Origin: JAJTDS01 sp964202895
GTDB lineage: Bacteria; Pseudomonadota; Alphaproteobacteria; Rickettsiales; UBA1997
Direction: 5' to 3'
Assembly: GCA_964202895.1 (NCBI GenBank)
Contig: CAXNJM010000001.1
Location: 558,001-622,000, forward strand
Length of the DNA: 64,000 nt
Shown one piece after another: positions 16,431 to 25,302 of this stretch (positions are counted from its first letter, which is position 1; each line of letters starts with the position of its first letter). The notes under the pieces are model-generated. The model searched no databases. It saw only the letters and a list, made by a program, of their open reading frames with translations, and was not told the origin of the DNA. Position numbers and translations under genes: made by a program.

Positions 16431-18862
16431 TGAAAAACTGCCGACATTGCGGTCAAAGCAACTATCTTGAAGATTCAAATTTCTGTTGCAATGGGTGTCA
16501 AGAAGCATTCAAAATTATCAATGAATTAGGTTTTGCAAATTATTATAACTTACGAAATCAAAATGAAGATAATCTCAAATTAAAGCCTGAAAATCAATAT
16601 TATCAAGACATCGCTAATTTTTCTACTCAAAAAAACAATATCGATAATCAGCAAAATAATTCATTTGAAATTAACTTTTTTGTTAAAGGCTTGCATTGTG
16701 CTGCTTGCATTTGGTTAATTGAGAGCATTCTCAAAAAAAATCCATCAGTAATAGAAGGCAGAATTAATTTATCGCGAAAAAGCCTTTATGTCAATTATAG
16801 TGGCGATAAATCCGCAATTAACAATATTATTAAAATCATCAATAATATTGGCTATCAATTGATGCCCCTCGATAAAAAAATTATCGATGAAGCCGAAAAG
16901 TCCAATAATAACGAACTATTTAAAGCAATGGCAGTTGCGGGCTTTGGGGCGGGCAATATTATGCTTTTTTCTTTTGCCTTATGGTTTTATGGAGTCGAAG
17001 AAATGGGCATTGCAACCCGTAATTTTTTACATTTTTTTTCTGCCTTATTGGCACTCCCTGTAATTTTTTATTCATCACAAGTTTTTTTTAAATCTGCTTT
17101 TAATGCAATTAAAAACCGCTATTCTCATATGGATATACCCATTGCCATCGCTATATTCTTGGCTTGTTTAGTGAGTTTAATTGAGGCATATTTAAAAAAA
17201 CCGCACATCTATTTTGATTCCGCAGTAATGCTGATATTCTTTTTGCTTATTGGTCGATATCTCGATTATAAAACCAGAAAAAAAGTTACCAGCATAGCCA
17301 CTGAATTTACAATGCTTAGTGCCAGTTATGGGGTTCTAGAAAATTCAAATGGCACCACAGAATTAATTTCCATCTCACAATTAAAAGCGGGGATGATTGT
17401 AATTGTTGGAGTGGGAGAAAAAATTCCTTGCGATGGCATAATTATCGATGGATACAGTAAAATCGATGCTTCCATAATTAACGGCGAAACTAATCCGCAA
17501 AAAATAAACATAAATTCTAATGTTTTTGGCGGAACAATTAATTTAGAAAATCCAATTAAAATTAAAATAACTAAATCTTTTGAGGAAAGCCTGCTAGCTG
17601 ATATTATCAAAATTACCGATAATATTGAAAAAAATAAAAGTCGCTTTGTCAGAATCGCTGATAATTTAGCAAAATTTTATACTCCGATCATTCATTTATT
17701 AGGGCTCGCAACTTTTTTTATATGGCTGTTAATTTTTAATAATCATTGGGCGGATGCTCTAATTAATGCCACTGCAGTGTTAGTAATTTCCTGCCCTTGT
17801 GCCTTAGCATTAGCAGTGCCAATCGCTCAAACTCTAACTACAGCTAAAATGCTGAAGAAAGGAATCCTAATAAATTCTGGAGAAGCATTGGAAAAACTGC
17901 AAAAAATTACTTTAATCGCTTTTGATAAAACAGGAAGCCTTACCGAAGGAAAGCCTAAATTGATTAAAATTATCAATCTTAATCAACAAGAAATTATTGA
18001 CTACCCCCATCGCACAGCAGAAAAGCAAGGTTTAGACAACAACCTAGAGCTAATGCTTGCCACACTTTCAGCTAATAGTCGTCACCCTATTTCTCAGGCT
18101 ATTTCTCAAGAATTTAACCATAGTCAAAATATTAGGTTAGAAAACATCAAGGAAGAAAGGGGCTTAGGAGTGTCAGGGTTTTATCAAGATAATCAAATAA
18201 AAATAGGCAGAAGAAGTTTTTGCGAAATAAACAATAATCACCACCAATTTATAGAATCAACCTTAGAAAACACCAATTATCTTCATTGTTTTGTTAAATA
18301 TAAGGCAGAAGAATTGATGTTAATATTTAGCGATCAACTTAAAACAGATGCTTTGCTTGTCATTAAAAAACTAAAAGAATTAAAAAATAAAATTATAATA
18401 TTATCGGGAGATATCGATATTACTGTATCGCAAATTGCCAAAACACTAGAAATAGAAGAATATTACAGCGAATTGACTCCGCTTGATAAAGTAAAAATAT
18501 TACAAGAAAAAGCCAACGAAGGCTATAAAATTCTGATGATTGGCGATGGGCTTAATGATGCACCAGCAATTGCCACTTCTCTTGCTTCAATAAGCTTCAA
18601 TAGCGGCTCGGATATTACCAAAAATAATTCAGATATCATTATTCAAGGCACTCGCTTACAGCCAATTATTGATATATTTAACCATTCCGCATTTAGTGTA
18701 AAAATAATGAAGCAAAACCTCGCCTTAGCATTAATTTACAATGCCACCGCTATACCATTTGCTATGTCTGGCATGGTTGTTCCTTTATTTGCAGCAATTG
18801 CAATGTCTTCTTCTTCTTTGATAGTGCTGTTAAATTCTTTGAGAATTAATCGCAGAACCTAA
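16430..18862 (+). CDS. fixI: Copper-transporting P-type ATPase of the FixI/CcoI type
   Basis: CcoI exports or delivers copper for the CuB site of cbb3 oxidase. The 810 residues start with a cysteine-rich segment typical of FixI (CRHCGQ, CCNGC), followed by a heavy-metal domain with HCAAC (89-93). About eight membrane helices follow, with the metal site C455-P-C457. The phosphorylation site is D499 in DKTGSLTEG and the hinge is GDGLNDAPA. Two unusual changes: the actuator loop, normally TGES, reads NGET at 351-354, and DKTGT is DKTGS. Neither removes the catalytic glutamate or aspartate, so activity is still likely. It ends the rnhA operon and is followed by a repeat island. Confidence 0.94.
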   Translation: MKNCRHCGQSNYLEDSNFCCNGCQEAFKIINELGFANYYNLRNQNEDNLKLKPENQYYQDIANFSTQKNNIDNQQNNSFEINFFVKGLHCAACIWLIESILKKNPSVIEGRINLSRKSLYVNYSGDKSAINNIIKIINNIGYQLMPLDKKIIDEAEKSNNNELFKAMAVAGFGAGNIMLFSFALWFYGVEEMGIATRNFLHFFSALLALPVIFYSSQVFFKSAFNAIKNRYSHMDIPIAIAIFLACLVSLIEAYLKKPHIYFDSAVMLIFFLLIGRYLDYKTRKKVTSIATEFTMLSASYGVLENSNGTTELISISQLKAGMIVIVGVGEKIPCDGIIIDGYSKIDASIINGETNPQKININSNVFGGTINLENPIKIKITKSFEESLLADIIKITDNIEKNKSRFVRIADNLAKFYTPIIHLLGLATFFIWLLIFNNHWADALINATAVLVISCPCALALAVPIAQTLTTAKMLKKGILINSGEALEKLQKITLIAFDKTGSLTEGKPKLIKIINLNQQEIIDYPHRTAEKQGLDNNLELMLATLSANSRHPISQAISQEFNHSQNIRLENIKEERGLGVSGFYQDNQIKIGRRSFCEINNNHHQFIESTLENTNYLHCFVKYKAEELMLIFSDQLKTDALLVIKKLKELKNKIIILSGDIDITVSQIAKTLEIEEYYSELTPLDKVKILQEKANEGYKILMIGDGLNDAPAIATSLASISFNSGSDITKNNSDIIIQGTRLQPIIDIFNHSAFSVKIMKQNLALALIYNATAIPFAMSGMVVPLFAAIAMSSSSLIVLLNSLRINRRT

Positions 18863-18915
18863 TCATCTTTCTTGATTTCACCCCCTTGGCTTTCTGGTCT
18901 CAAACTCCCCCCCAA

Positions 18916-18960
18916 CGGCAACAAGGGGTTTCAACCCCTTGCCTTCTTTCTGGATGACGG
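18916..18960 (+). terminator. GC-rich hairpin repeat, possible fixI terminator
   Basis: CAAGGGG (18922-18928) pairs with CCCCTTG (18935-18941) around TTTCAA and is followed by CCTTCTTTCTGG. Same module as 11500-11541. It lies 60 bases after the fixI stop codon and could end that transcript, though the T tract is interrupted. Confidence 0.45.
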
Positions 18961-18977
18961 TAAAAGTTGGGATGACA

Positions 18978-19170
18978 TTCAATGCTTACTTCAATAACTC
19001 CACCCTTGAGGGGGAGTCGAACGTCTTAATGCCGTTCGGTGGGGGGTTAAAAAAACTAGCAACCAACTCAAGCCCTAATTTTGCTAAAAATATTATCGAC
19101 TACCCCTCCCCGCATCGCCAACAAGTTGGCTCTGCGACCCTCCCTCAAGGGGAGAGTAGTGGTTCAGAAG
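18978..19170 (+). repeat. Long intergenic repeat, copy 2 (about 190 bases)
   Basis: Matches 11122-11310 from TTCAATGCTTACTTC to GTGGTTCAGAAG with scattered substitutions and a few small indels. The GTTCGGTGGGGGGTT and CCCCTCCCCGCATCGCCAA segments are kept almost unchanged. Confidence 0.85.
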
Positions 19171-19220
19171 TAAAACGGAGTTGCAGGATGACGGTAATGG
19201 TCCCGATGTATCAAACACTC

Positions 19221-19287
19221 GTCATGCCGTTGCAAAACGGCACCCAGAAAGAGATAGAAGCTGGGTCCCGACTTTCGTCGGGATGAC
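19221..19287 (+). repeat. Cloverleaf repeat, copy C (best copy)
   Basis: All stems are perfect here: closing GTCAT (19221-19225) with ATGAC (19283-19287); GCCGTT-GCAA-AACGGC (19226-19241); ACCCAG (19242-19247) with CTGGGT (19261-19266); CCCGAC-TTTC-GTCGGG (19267-19282). The hairpins follow each other with no spacer, like the arms of a tRNA. The first loop is GCAA, and on the other strand the third loop is GAAA, both GNRA-type tetraloops. Confidence 0.9.
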
Positions 19288-19317
19288 AGGTGAATTGTCA
19301 TTCTACAGCTTATTAAT

Positions 19318-20454
19318 TCAAACCCCATCTAAAATTGTCATTGTTTTTTGTTGGAGAGTTTTATACTCTCTAGGATTAATTATTTTATTTACCATATCTT
19401 TATCAGGAATACCTTCGTTAAAAATATCTAATCTCAAATCAGGTAAAATATTTTTATTAACTGACTTGTAAATTATTTTTTGCGAACATCTTTCTTTTAT
19501 ACCTTCCGATGTAAAGTCAGCCTTTAAAACTTCAGCCTTTAATGCCCCTCGCACAATAATACCTGCAATTTTTATTGATGGTTTTTTTGGAGTATTTTTA
19601 AAACATGAAAATATCTTACTGGCAATACCTGTATTTCCAGTATTAAATTCTATTTTTTCAAGCTTACCTTTTAAATCTTCATTAGATTGCGAAATTTTAT
19701 AAACAAGTTCTTCGAACTTACTTTTATCTTTAGAAAGGTCATTCTTATAAAGATTTTGCAAGAATTCTTTGATTTTATTAGGTTCTAACTCGTTAATTGC
19801 ATTTGCTAAATTAGTAAGCCCATCATCATTTCCCTTGCCATAATTCTTTAATATATCTTGTGGCGATCGATGTTGCGAATATTTTAAAATCATATCTTCT
19901 GGCTTCTTTGGCAATGTAAAGCCACATAAAGACTTTTCTTTTATTATATTTTTAACACCTTTATGACCCTCTACTAACCAGCATGGAGGACAACAAAATA
20001 TCCAACCATTGTAATCGTTAAATTCTTCTTCTTTATTTTTAGCTAAAGAATAAGCATTGTAGTATACCTTTTCATTGTCAGCATATAATTGATTAATAGC
20101 TAAGTTAAAATAGATATCTTGAACTATTTTATTCACCTTTTTTGCTTCATCTTTGTTTTGAGGCATTCTTCCATAAAAAGCATTAAAAATGGGCTTAAGA
20201 AAATTGTGACCTTCGCTTCTGATGGAAGGGATCTTTAATAAACTTTTGATGGCTTTAAGGAATATTTCTGGATTTTGTTGTGCCAGTCCCTCTAATATCG
20301 GCTGAGAAGTATCTCTAAAATTTCCTCCTAAAATTTTAAGTAATGTATCCGACGACATGAATGCAGATGATTGACCTTCTTGTTTTATCGCTAAGAACTC
20401 GATGTTTTCAAAGAAGATTTTTGGATTTTCTTTTGCAAAACAACATAATGGGGT
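19318..20454 (-). pseudogene. 3' part of a large disrupted gene, after an internal stop codon
   Basis: This segment continues in the same frame as 20455-21733. Only the TAA at 20455-20457 separates them: 32 codons, starting TPLCCFAKENPKIFFENIEF, run open between that stop and the first ATG at 20358. Those codons repeat the end of the previous segment (TPLHFLARKGSKNFLETIEF), and by alignment the TAA replaces a lysine codon (NKKTPLHF against EWK-stop-TPLCC). From the ATG the open frame has 346 residues. No known domain is recognised; the product is helix-rich, with CFAK/LAQ-type units near the start suggestive of degenerate solenoid repeats. Downstream translation from the ATG at 20358 is possible but not supported by any signal. 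Confidence 0.75.
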
Positions 20455-21733
20455 TTACTTCCACTCATCTTCTTTGCTAAGCAATTCAACTAATTGCCCT
20501 GACGACATGAATGCAGATTCTTGACCTTCTTGCTTTGTTGCTAAGAATTCAATAGTTTCAAGGAAGTTTTTACTGCCTTTTCTTGCTAAAAAATGTAATG
20601 GTGTTTTCTTATTTTGATATTCTTTGCTTAGTAATTGAAATAAAAAATCTTGATCGTTTTGCGAATTTTTTGTTAGTATTTGCCAATATTTCATAAAATC
20701 TTTTCGCTGATTTAATAAAATTTCAGGCAAAATATCTTGATTAGCTTTGATAATATTAACTAAATGATTTTTGACTTCTTCAGATGCGCTTTGATCATTA
20801 ATTTTGTTATCGAGCCAATCAATAAATCCTAGCTTTTTTTGTAGAGGCAAGTCGTTAGGAAAAGAAAAGTAATCTGTGACGGAAAAATAATCAGAAAAAT
20901 TACTTAACAAGATATCTAAAAAAGCAAAATTTCTTGCATCAATTAATTGAGAAAAATCAGGTATTGTTATTGTTGCAGGGTCAATGTTTTTTGCTTTAAG
21001 GAATGCAATTATATTTCTTGCTTCGGGGTGATTGAATAATTTATTAATATCATAGTCAATCCCTTGAAAATCTGCAATATTGCTCATCGCTTTTTGCAAA
21101 ACTTCATATGAAACATTGCCTTCAATTAGTGATTTTATGTCTTGATGCTTAAATTCTTGAGGTGTTTTAAGTTTAGTAATAATATTCTTGTAATTATTAT
21201 CTTCGCCAATTGATTTTGCAACATTGATAATTCTTTCTTTTGCAAATTCTTTGAATCTAGCACTGCCCTTGCTTGATTCTATTAAATCATCAAGTTTATC
21301 TGTAAGAATGTCATTACCATTTAAAATGCCATATTCCATTAATTGACAATAAAAAAATAGATTTTTATTCTTAAAAGAAGAAGTGAGGAGGTTAATTAAT
21401 GCTTCTGATTTATTTTTTATTTCTTGATCATCATTATTTTTTTCAAATAATCCTTTGTCTAAGAATTGTTCTTTAACTTTTTTTAATAATTCTTCTTCAC
21501 TTGCTATAAGTTTGTAAGTATATTCATCCGTAAGGCAATATAAATCAAGAACTTCTGCTTTAAATAAATAATGATCTTGGGTTGCTGACAAAAGATAATC
21601 ATTGAGTTTTTTGACATAATCATCTTGAGGGTTTTTAGCTAATTCTGTCGCTACTTTTTTTGCTTCTTTATACATATCTTTTATATCTTGAGAGATGTAA
21701 TCAAAGAATCTACCAGATACTACATCTGTAATT
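20455..21733 (-). pseudogene. Middle part of a large disrupted gene, 3' side of transposon insertion
   Basis: The longest ATG frame here is 406 residues from 21675, but the same frame continues upstream to the target site at 21734. When the transposon and one AAATTTTT copy are removed it joins 25353-26017 without a shift: the junction reads EELKN-LITDVVSGRFFDYI, then MYKEAKKVATEL. The protein is hydrophilic and helical. The C-terminal TPLHFLARKGSKNFLETIEFL resembles an ankyrin-like unit and is repeated past the stop codon. No named family is recognised; large repeat proteins of this kind are often secreted effectors in intracellular bacteria, which is only a possibility here. Confidence 0.8.
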
Positions 21734-21741
21734 AAATTTTT
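21734..21741. repeat. Target site duplication, left copy
   Basis: AAATTTTT directly before the left terminal inverted repeat, identical to 25353-25360. Eight bases is the usual duplication length of IS1595-family elements. Confidence 0.93.
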
Positions 21742-21767
21742 GGTAATTATCCCTTGACAACAAGTAA
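21742..21767 (+). repeat. Left terminal inverted repeat
   Basis: 26 bases, starting GGTAATTATCCC and ending CAACAAGTAA, the exact reverse complement of 25327-25352. It contains TTGACA (21754-21759), a perfect -35 box pointing inward to the transposase gene; no good -10 box follows at the right distance. Confidence 0.95.
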
Positions 21768-21811
21768 ATGATCTTTACAGTTGGCTCAGTTGTTAATCAA
21801 ACGAGCTAATC

Positions 21812-22711
21812 ATGAAAATTAAAAAAGAAAAATTCACAATTAAGCAGTTCAATAAAAAATATCCGAATGACGGTGCTTGCCTAGACGAGGTTTTTGCGAA
21901 TCGTTACGGACATTTAGAAAATTGCCCTGAATGCAAAAACTCTTTCAGCTATCACCGCGTTTCAGATCGTAAATGTTATGCTTGCGCTTGGTGCAGTTTT
22001 CAAATCCACCCGCTTGCAAATACAATCTTCCACAAGTCTTCAACCAGCTTGAAAAATTGGTTCCACGCAATCTTTCTTTTTTCAGTTTCTAAAAATGGTG
22101 TTTCAGCAATGGAGCTTCAACGCCAAATCGGAGTTACTTACAAATGCGCTTACCGCATGGGTCAGCAGATTCGCAAACTCTTTGATGAAGATATTGAAAA
22201 ACTCCAAAACACCGTAGAAATTGACGAAACTTACTACGGCGGAAAAGAAGCTAATAAACACGCTTCTAAAAAAACTCCAAACGCTCAAGGTAGATCAACC
22301 AAGAAAAAAACTCCTGTGTTGGCTGCGGTTGAAAGAGACGGCAACATTATTGCTAAAGTTGTTGGCAATACTTCTAGCTCAGTTATTCAGCCTTTTGTTA
22401 AAGCGAATATCTCACTTACTGCCGAAATCAAAACCGATGAATATCGCGGCTACATCAACTTGAACAAATTAGGCTATAATCATGACACAGTAGATCATGG
22501 CAGAAAACAGTTTGTTAAAGGAGCTGCTCACACCAACAACCTTGAAGGCTTTTGGTCACAACTTAAACGCTCGATCAACGGCACTTACCACTTCGTAAGT
22601 CCTAAGCATCTTCAAACTTATGTGAATGAATTTGCTTATCGCTACAACAGAAGAAAAGCGGTTACACCTTTGTTTTCTTCTTTGGTTTCAAAGGTTTGGA
22701 TGCCTTGCTAA
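21812..22711 (+). CDS. tnp: IS1595-family transposase (ISXO2-like)
   Basis: A 299-residue DDE-type transposase that should cut and insert the element at its terminal repeats. The N-terminus has a zinc-ribbon (C38-x2-C41, C55-x2-C58 and C61). The ISXO2-like catalytic core has D138 in EIDETYYGG, D209 in KTDEYRGY and the NNLEGFWSQLKR block with E245. The C-terminal segment FAYRYNRRK is also typical. The reading frame is complete, without frameshift. Base composition is slightly richer in G+C than its neighbours. It starts 45 bases inside the left repeat and is convergent with the cargo gene. Confidence 0.96.
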   Translation: MKIKKEKFTIKQFNKKYPNDGACLDEVFANRYGHLENCPECKNSFSYHRVSDRKCYACAWCSFQIHPLANTIFHKSSTSLKNWFHAIFLFSVSKNGVSAMELQRQIGVTYKCAYRMGQQIRKLFDEDIEKLQNTVEIDETYYGGKEANKHASKKTPNAQGRSTKKKTPVLAAVERDGNIIAKVVGNTSSSVIQPFVKANISLTAEIKTDEYRGYINLNKLGYNHDTVDHGRKQFVKGAAHTNNLEGFWSQLKRSINGTYHFVSPKHLQTYVNEFAYRYNRRKAVTPLFSSLVSKVWMPC

Positions 22712-22787
22712 TCAAAGCTGTGAAAACTGCTTTAGTTGCCGCCTCTTTATCCTTTGTTGTTTTTGGTTTCTTAAGTTTAGTAGCCAT
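22662..22787 (-). CDS. Small basic protein frame, 41 residues, overlapping end of the R-M gene
   Basis: The ATG at 22787 overlaps the last codons and stop of the restriction-modification gene by 11 bases (ATGGCTACTAA), an arrangement that suggests translational coupling. The product MATKLKKPKTTKDKEAATK... is strongly basic, with about one third lysine. Its last 50 bases are antisense to the transposase 3' end. It could be a real small protein, or the start of a longer gene that was cut when the cargo was captured next to the transposase. No family recognised. Confidence 0.35.
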   Translation of the reverse strand: MATKLKKPKTTKDKEAATKAVFTALISKASKPLKPKKKTKV

Positions 22788-25209
22788 TATTCAAGTTTTT
22801 ACTGTAAGAAAGTGACTTGATATACTCTTCCATAAATTCCCAGTCTGGCTTCCCTTGCTTATTTGCAGGAAGTTTTATTTTGGTGTTTTCTACTGTATTT
22901 TTCCCGTATTTTCTGCCAAACGAATACCTATATCTCTCCAAATCAAGAATGGTAACTAAGAACAAAGCTGTATAAACATTTAGATTATCTCCATATCCAA
23001 CACTTAAAGTTGTGGAACCAATAAAGTCTCTAGGTTGGTAAAGTGAATACCCAACAGAGCCTTGTCCATCACCAATAAAAACAATACCGCCGCCGCTTGA
23101 TACCAGATTTTCTACTCTTTCGACCATTTGCATTACTCCGTTATCTTTCTTCTTCGCTCCTATGTAGGGTATTTCATCACCATCAGCCAAAAGCATCGAG
23201 GCATTACCACATTTACCCTTTTGTATCTCTGGCAACAAATCTTTTTTTACACTAAACCATTTCCAGCTTTCTGGATTAATACTAATTTTTTCAGAATTTA
23301 ATGTATCGGATGTCGCAGATGTTATTCGTCTAGCAATAAATTCAGAAGCCACAAAGTTATGAATAGTATCTACGAAAGAGCTATCTGAAAGGTTTTTATA
23401 ACTTGTTTCCATGCAAGATTCGGCACACCACTCATCTTCATCACCAATAATTTTTGTAACACTCAATCCCGCCACATTGTCTTTATCGAAATATTTTTCT
23501 AACCAGATTTTTTTAATATTTCCGAATTTACCATTCCTGTCTGTTCTTCCGTTATTTTTTGTCTTAACAAACCCGTCATCTTTATAATATCCAAAAAATG
23601 TTTTTCTGCTCTGGGAATGTGGATTGTGTGCTTTAAAAACCAGAATACATGTATTTACGGTAACTGGATTAAACAAATCATCTGGCATTGAGAAAACTGC
23701 CTCTAAAGTGTGATTTTTTAGTAACCTGTTTTTTACTTCTACTACTTTTTTATCATCAGAAACAACTGTGGACATTTGGCAAATAGCAACACAAATCCCA
23801 TCTTTTACTAGGCATTCTAAAGTATTTTCTACGAACTCTAATTGTTCATCCGCATTTCCATCTTGGTATGGAGGATTTAAAAAACCTTTTGTCGGTTTTT
23901 GTTTTTTTATAATGTCCTTGTTTTTCTCATCAAAGCAACTGCCGTATAAAATATGACTCTTACCATCGCCTCGCATCATCATATTGGAGCAGGCGTGAGA
24001 AAACATATCCGCTCTTTTTTCAATACCTATAAGCTGTTTTGATTTAATTGTTTGTTTTTTTTCACTATCATTGCCAGCCTTTTCAATCATATAATTCATT
24101 GCAGACACCAAGAAACCAGCGGTTCCGCAGCATGGATCAAAAACAATGTCATCAACACTCAATTCTGCAATATCGCAAAAAAAGTCTGTAATATGTGATG
24201 GGGTGAGAACCAAGCCAGTTTTTTTATCGCCACCAGCATATCTTATAAACTGGGTATAAAACTTTCCCAACACATCAAATTCGCTTTCATTTATATGAGG
24301 CAAAATATCTTGGTTAATTAACGAAATAAAATCTCTTAGTAAGGTATTTAATTCATTTTTTTTAGTCTTCTTGTTGTAGAATGTATCTGAATTAAAATCG
24401 GCATTATTTCTGAATTTAGAATATTCGGAAATAATGATTTTTGTCTTTTCTGAATCTAAATTATTTTTTTCCAAAACACTCTCGCAGGCTGTCAATAGTG
24501 AATCTATCAACTTAGCATTTTCGGATTTTTTCTTCTTTTTATTTTCCTTATCGTCTTTTTCTTCTTCTGCAACGGGAGAGAAAAATTTATAACCGTGAAG
24601 AAATGGTTTATGCTGTAGGGCAATAAGAATCGCGCTAATCAATGTACATCTCTCAACTTCTGGTATCGAATATTTATGTAAAAACGAATTATATTCTATG
24701 GCTTTTTTTATAAGCTCTTCTTCTGCGAAAGGCTTTGATTGTTGTTTTACTAGAGCTTCAAGTTCCTTTGATTTCAGGAAGAGTTTATCTTGAATGTCTT
24801 TATAGGTGTAATTCTGCCTCAACCATAAGAAGGTTGATATTTTCTTCTCTTTGTCATTTTCGCCACTAACAGCAACGGCAATTGTGTTAAATTCCTCTTT
24901 CAGATAGTTTGCATATAAAATAACACCATCAACCGCATAGTCTTTATGCTTATCTCTATTTTTGCTTTCGTGCTTAGATATGCTGGCTTTGCACTCAATA
25001 ACAATTAAGTCATCAGGATTGTCTTTGAATGATATTATGAACTCAGGATAGCCAGCGCCATCGCCACCTTTAGAGGCTCTTTTAAGTAGTTTTTGGATCT
25101 TCGGATTATCAGACGCTTTTTCTTCTATTACGATATTCTGATTACCGTAATAACCCTTCTCTCGCAGTAAATCTCTAACTATATTCTCTGTTTTTGATTC
25201 GTTTACCAT
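22777..25209 (-). CDS. Single-chain restriction-modification enzyme, type IIG-like (nuclease-methylase-specificity)
   Basis: An 810-residue protein with three modules. Residues 1-110 look like a PD-(D/E)XK nuclease of the HsdR/IIG type: P55-E56 followed by E72-C73-K74 (VIECKAS). Residues 310-560 are an N6-adenine methylase: TPSHITDF, motif I DPCCGTAGF (358-366) and the catalytic NPPY (445-448). Residues 645-795 resemble one target-recognition domain of HsdS type (IPYIGAKKKDNGV, GGGIVFIGDG, RYSFGRKYGKN). Such fusions cut DNA at unmethylated sites beside an asymmetric target and methylate the same target. A charged lysine-rich linker lies at 217-235. The nuclease call is weaker than the methylase call. 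It is the cargo of the transposon and has its own promoter in the right terminal repeat. Confidence 0.85.
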   Translation of the reverse strand: MVNESKTENIVRDLLREKGYYGNQNIVIEEKASDNPKIQKLLKRASKGGDGAGYPEFIISFKDNPDDLIVIECKASISKHESKNRDKHKDYAVDGVILYANYLKEEFNTIAVAVSGENDKEKKISTFLWLRQNYTYKDIQDKLFLKSKELEALVKQQSKPFAEEELIKKAIEYNSFLHKYSIPEVERCTLISAILIALQHKPFLHGYKFFSPVAEEEKDDKENKKKKKSENAKLIDSLLTACESVLEKNNLDSEKTKIIISEYSKFRNNADFNSDTFYNKKTKKNELNTLLRDFISLINQDILPHINESEFDVLGKFYTQFIRYAGGDKKTGLVLTPSHITDFFCDIAELSVDDIVFDPCCGTAGFLVSAMNYMIEKAGNDSEKKQTIKSKQLIGIEKRADMFSHACSNMMMRGDGKSHILYGSCFDEKNKDIIKKQKPTKGFLNPPYQDGNADEQLEFVENTLECLVKDGICVAICQMSTVVSDDKKVVEVKNRLLKNHTLEAVFSMPDDLFNPVTVNTCILVFKAHNPHSQSRKTFFGYYKDDGFVKTKNNGRTDRNGKFGNIKKIWLEKYFDKDNVAGLSVTKIIGDEDEWCAESCMETSYKNLSDSSFVDTIHNFVASEFIARRITSATSDTLNSEKISINPESWKWFSVKKDLLPEIQKGKCGNASMLLADGDEIPYIGAKKKDNGVMQMVERVENLVSSGGGIVFIGDGQGSVGYSLYQPRDFIGSTTLSVGYGDNLNVYTALFLVTILDLERYRYSFGRKYGKNTVENTKIKLPANKQGKPDWEFMEEYIKSLSYSKNLNNGY

Positions 25210-25302
25210 TAGATAAATATTTTCTGTTTTTGTTAAAAATTTTCCGCAATCTAATCACAACTTTTTCTAAAAATGAAGTCGCAAGTATAATTTTGTCATT
25301 TG

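Larger units (their letters stand above)
18863..19317. other. Second repeat island without genes
   Basis: 455 bases between fixI and the 3' end of the broken gene. Like 11010-11591 it contains the GC-rich hairpin module, the 190-base repeat and the cloverleaf repeat, here in a different order (hairpin, long repeat, cloverleaf). Open frames crossing it are composed of repeat sequence and are not credible genes. Confidence 0.9.

Noticed and set aside
18939..19471. Two overlapping open frames of 96-115 codons downstream of fixI
   Set aside because: They are composed of the 190-base and cloverleaf repeats and run antisense into the broken gene; no protein-like composition.
22103..22463. Small open frames on both strands inside the transposase gene
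   Set aside because: Shadow frames of the intact transposase; programmed frameshifting is not needed because the transposase is a single complete frame.
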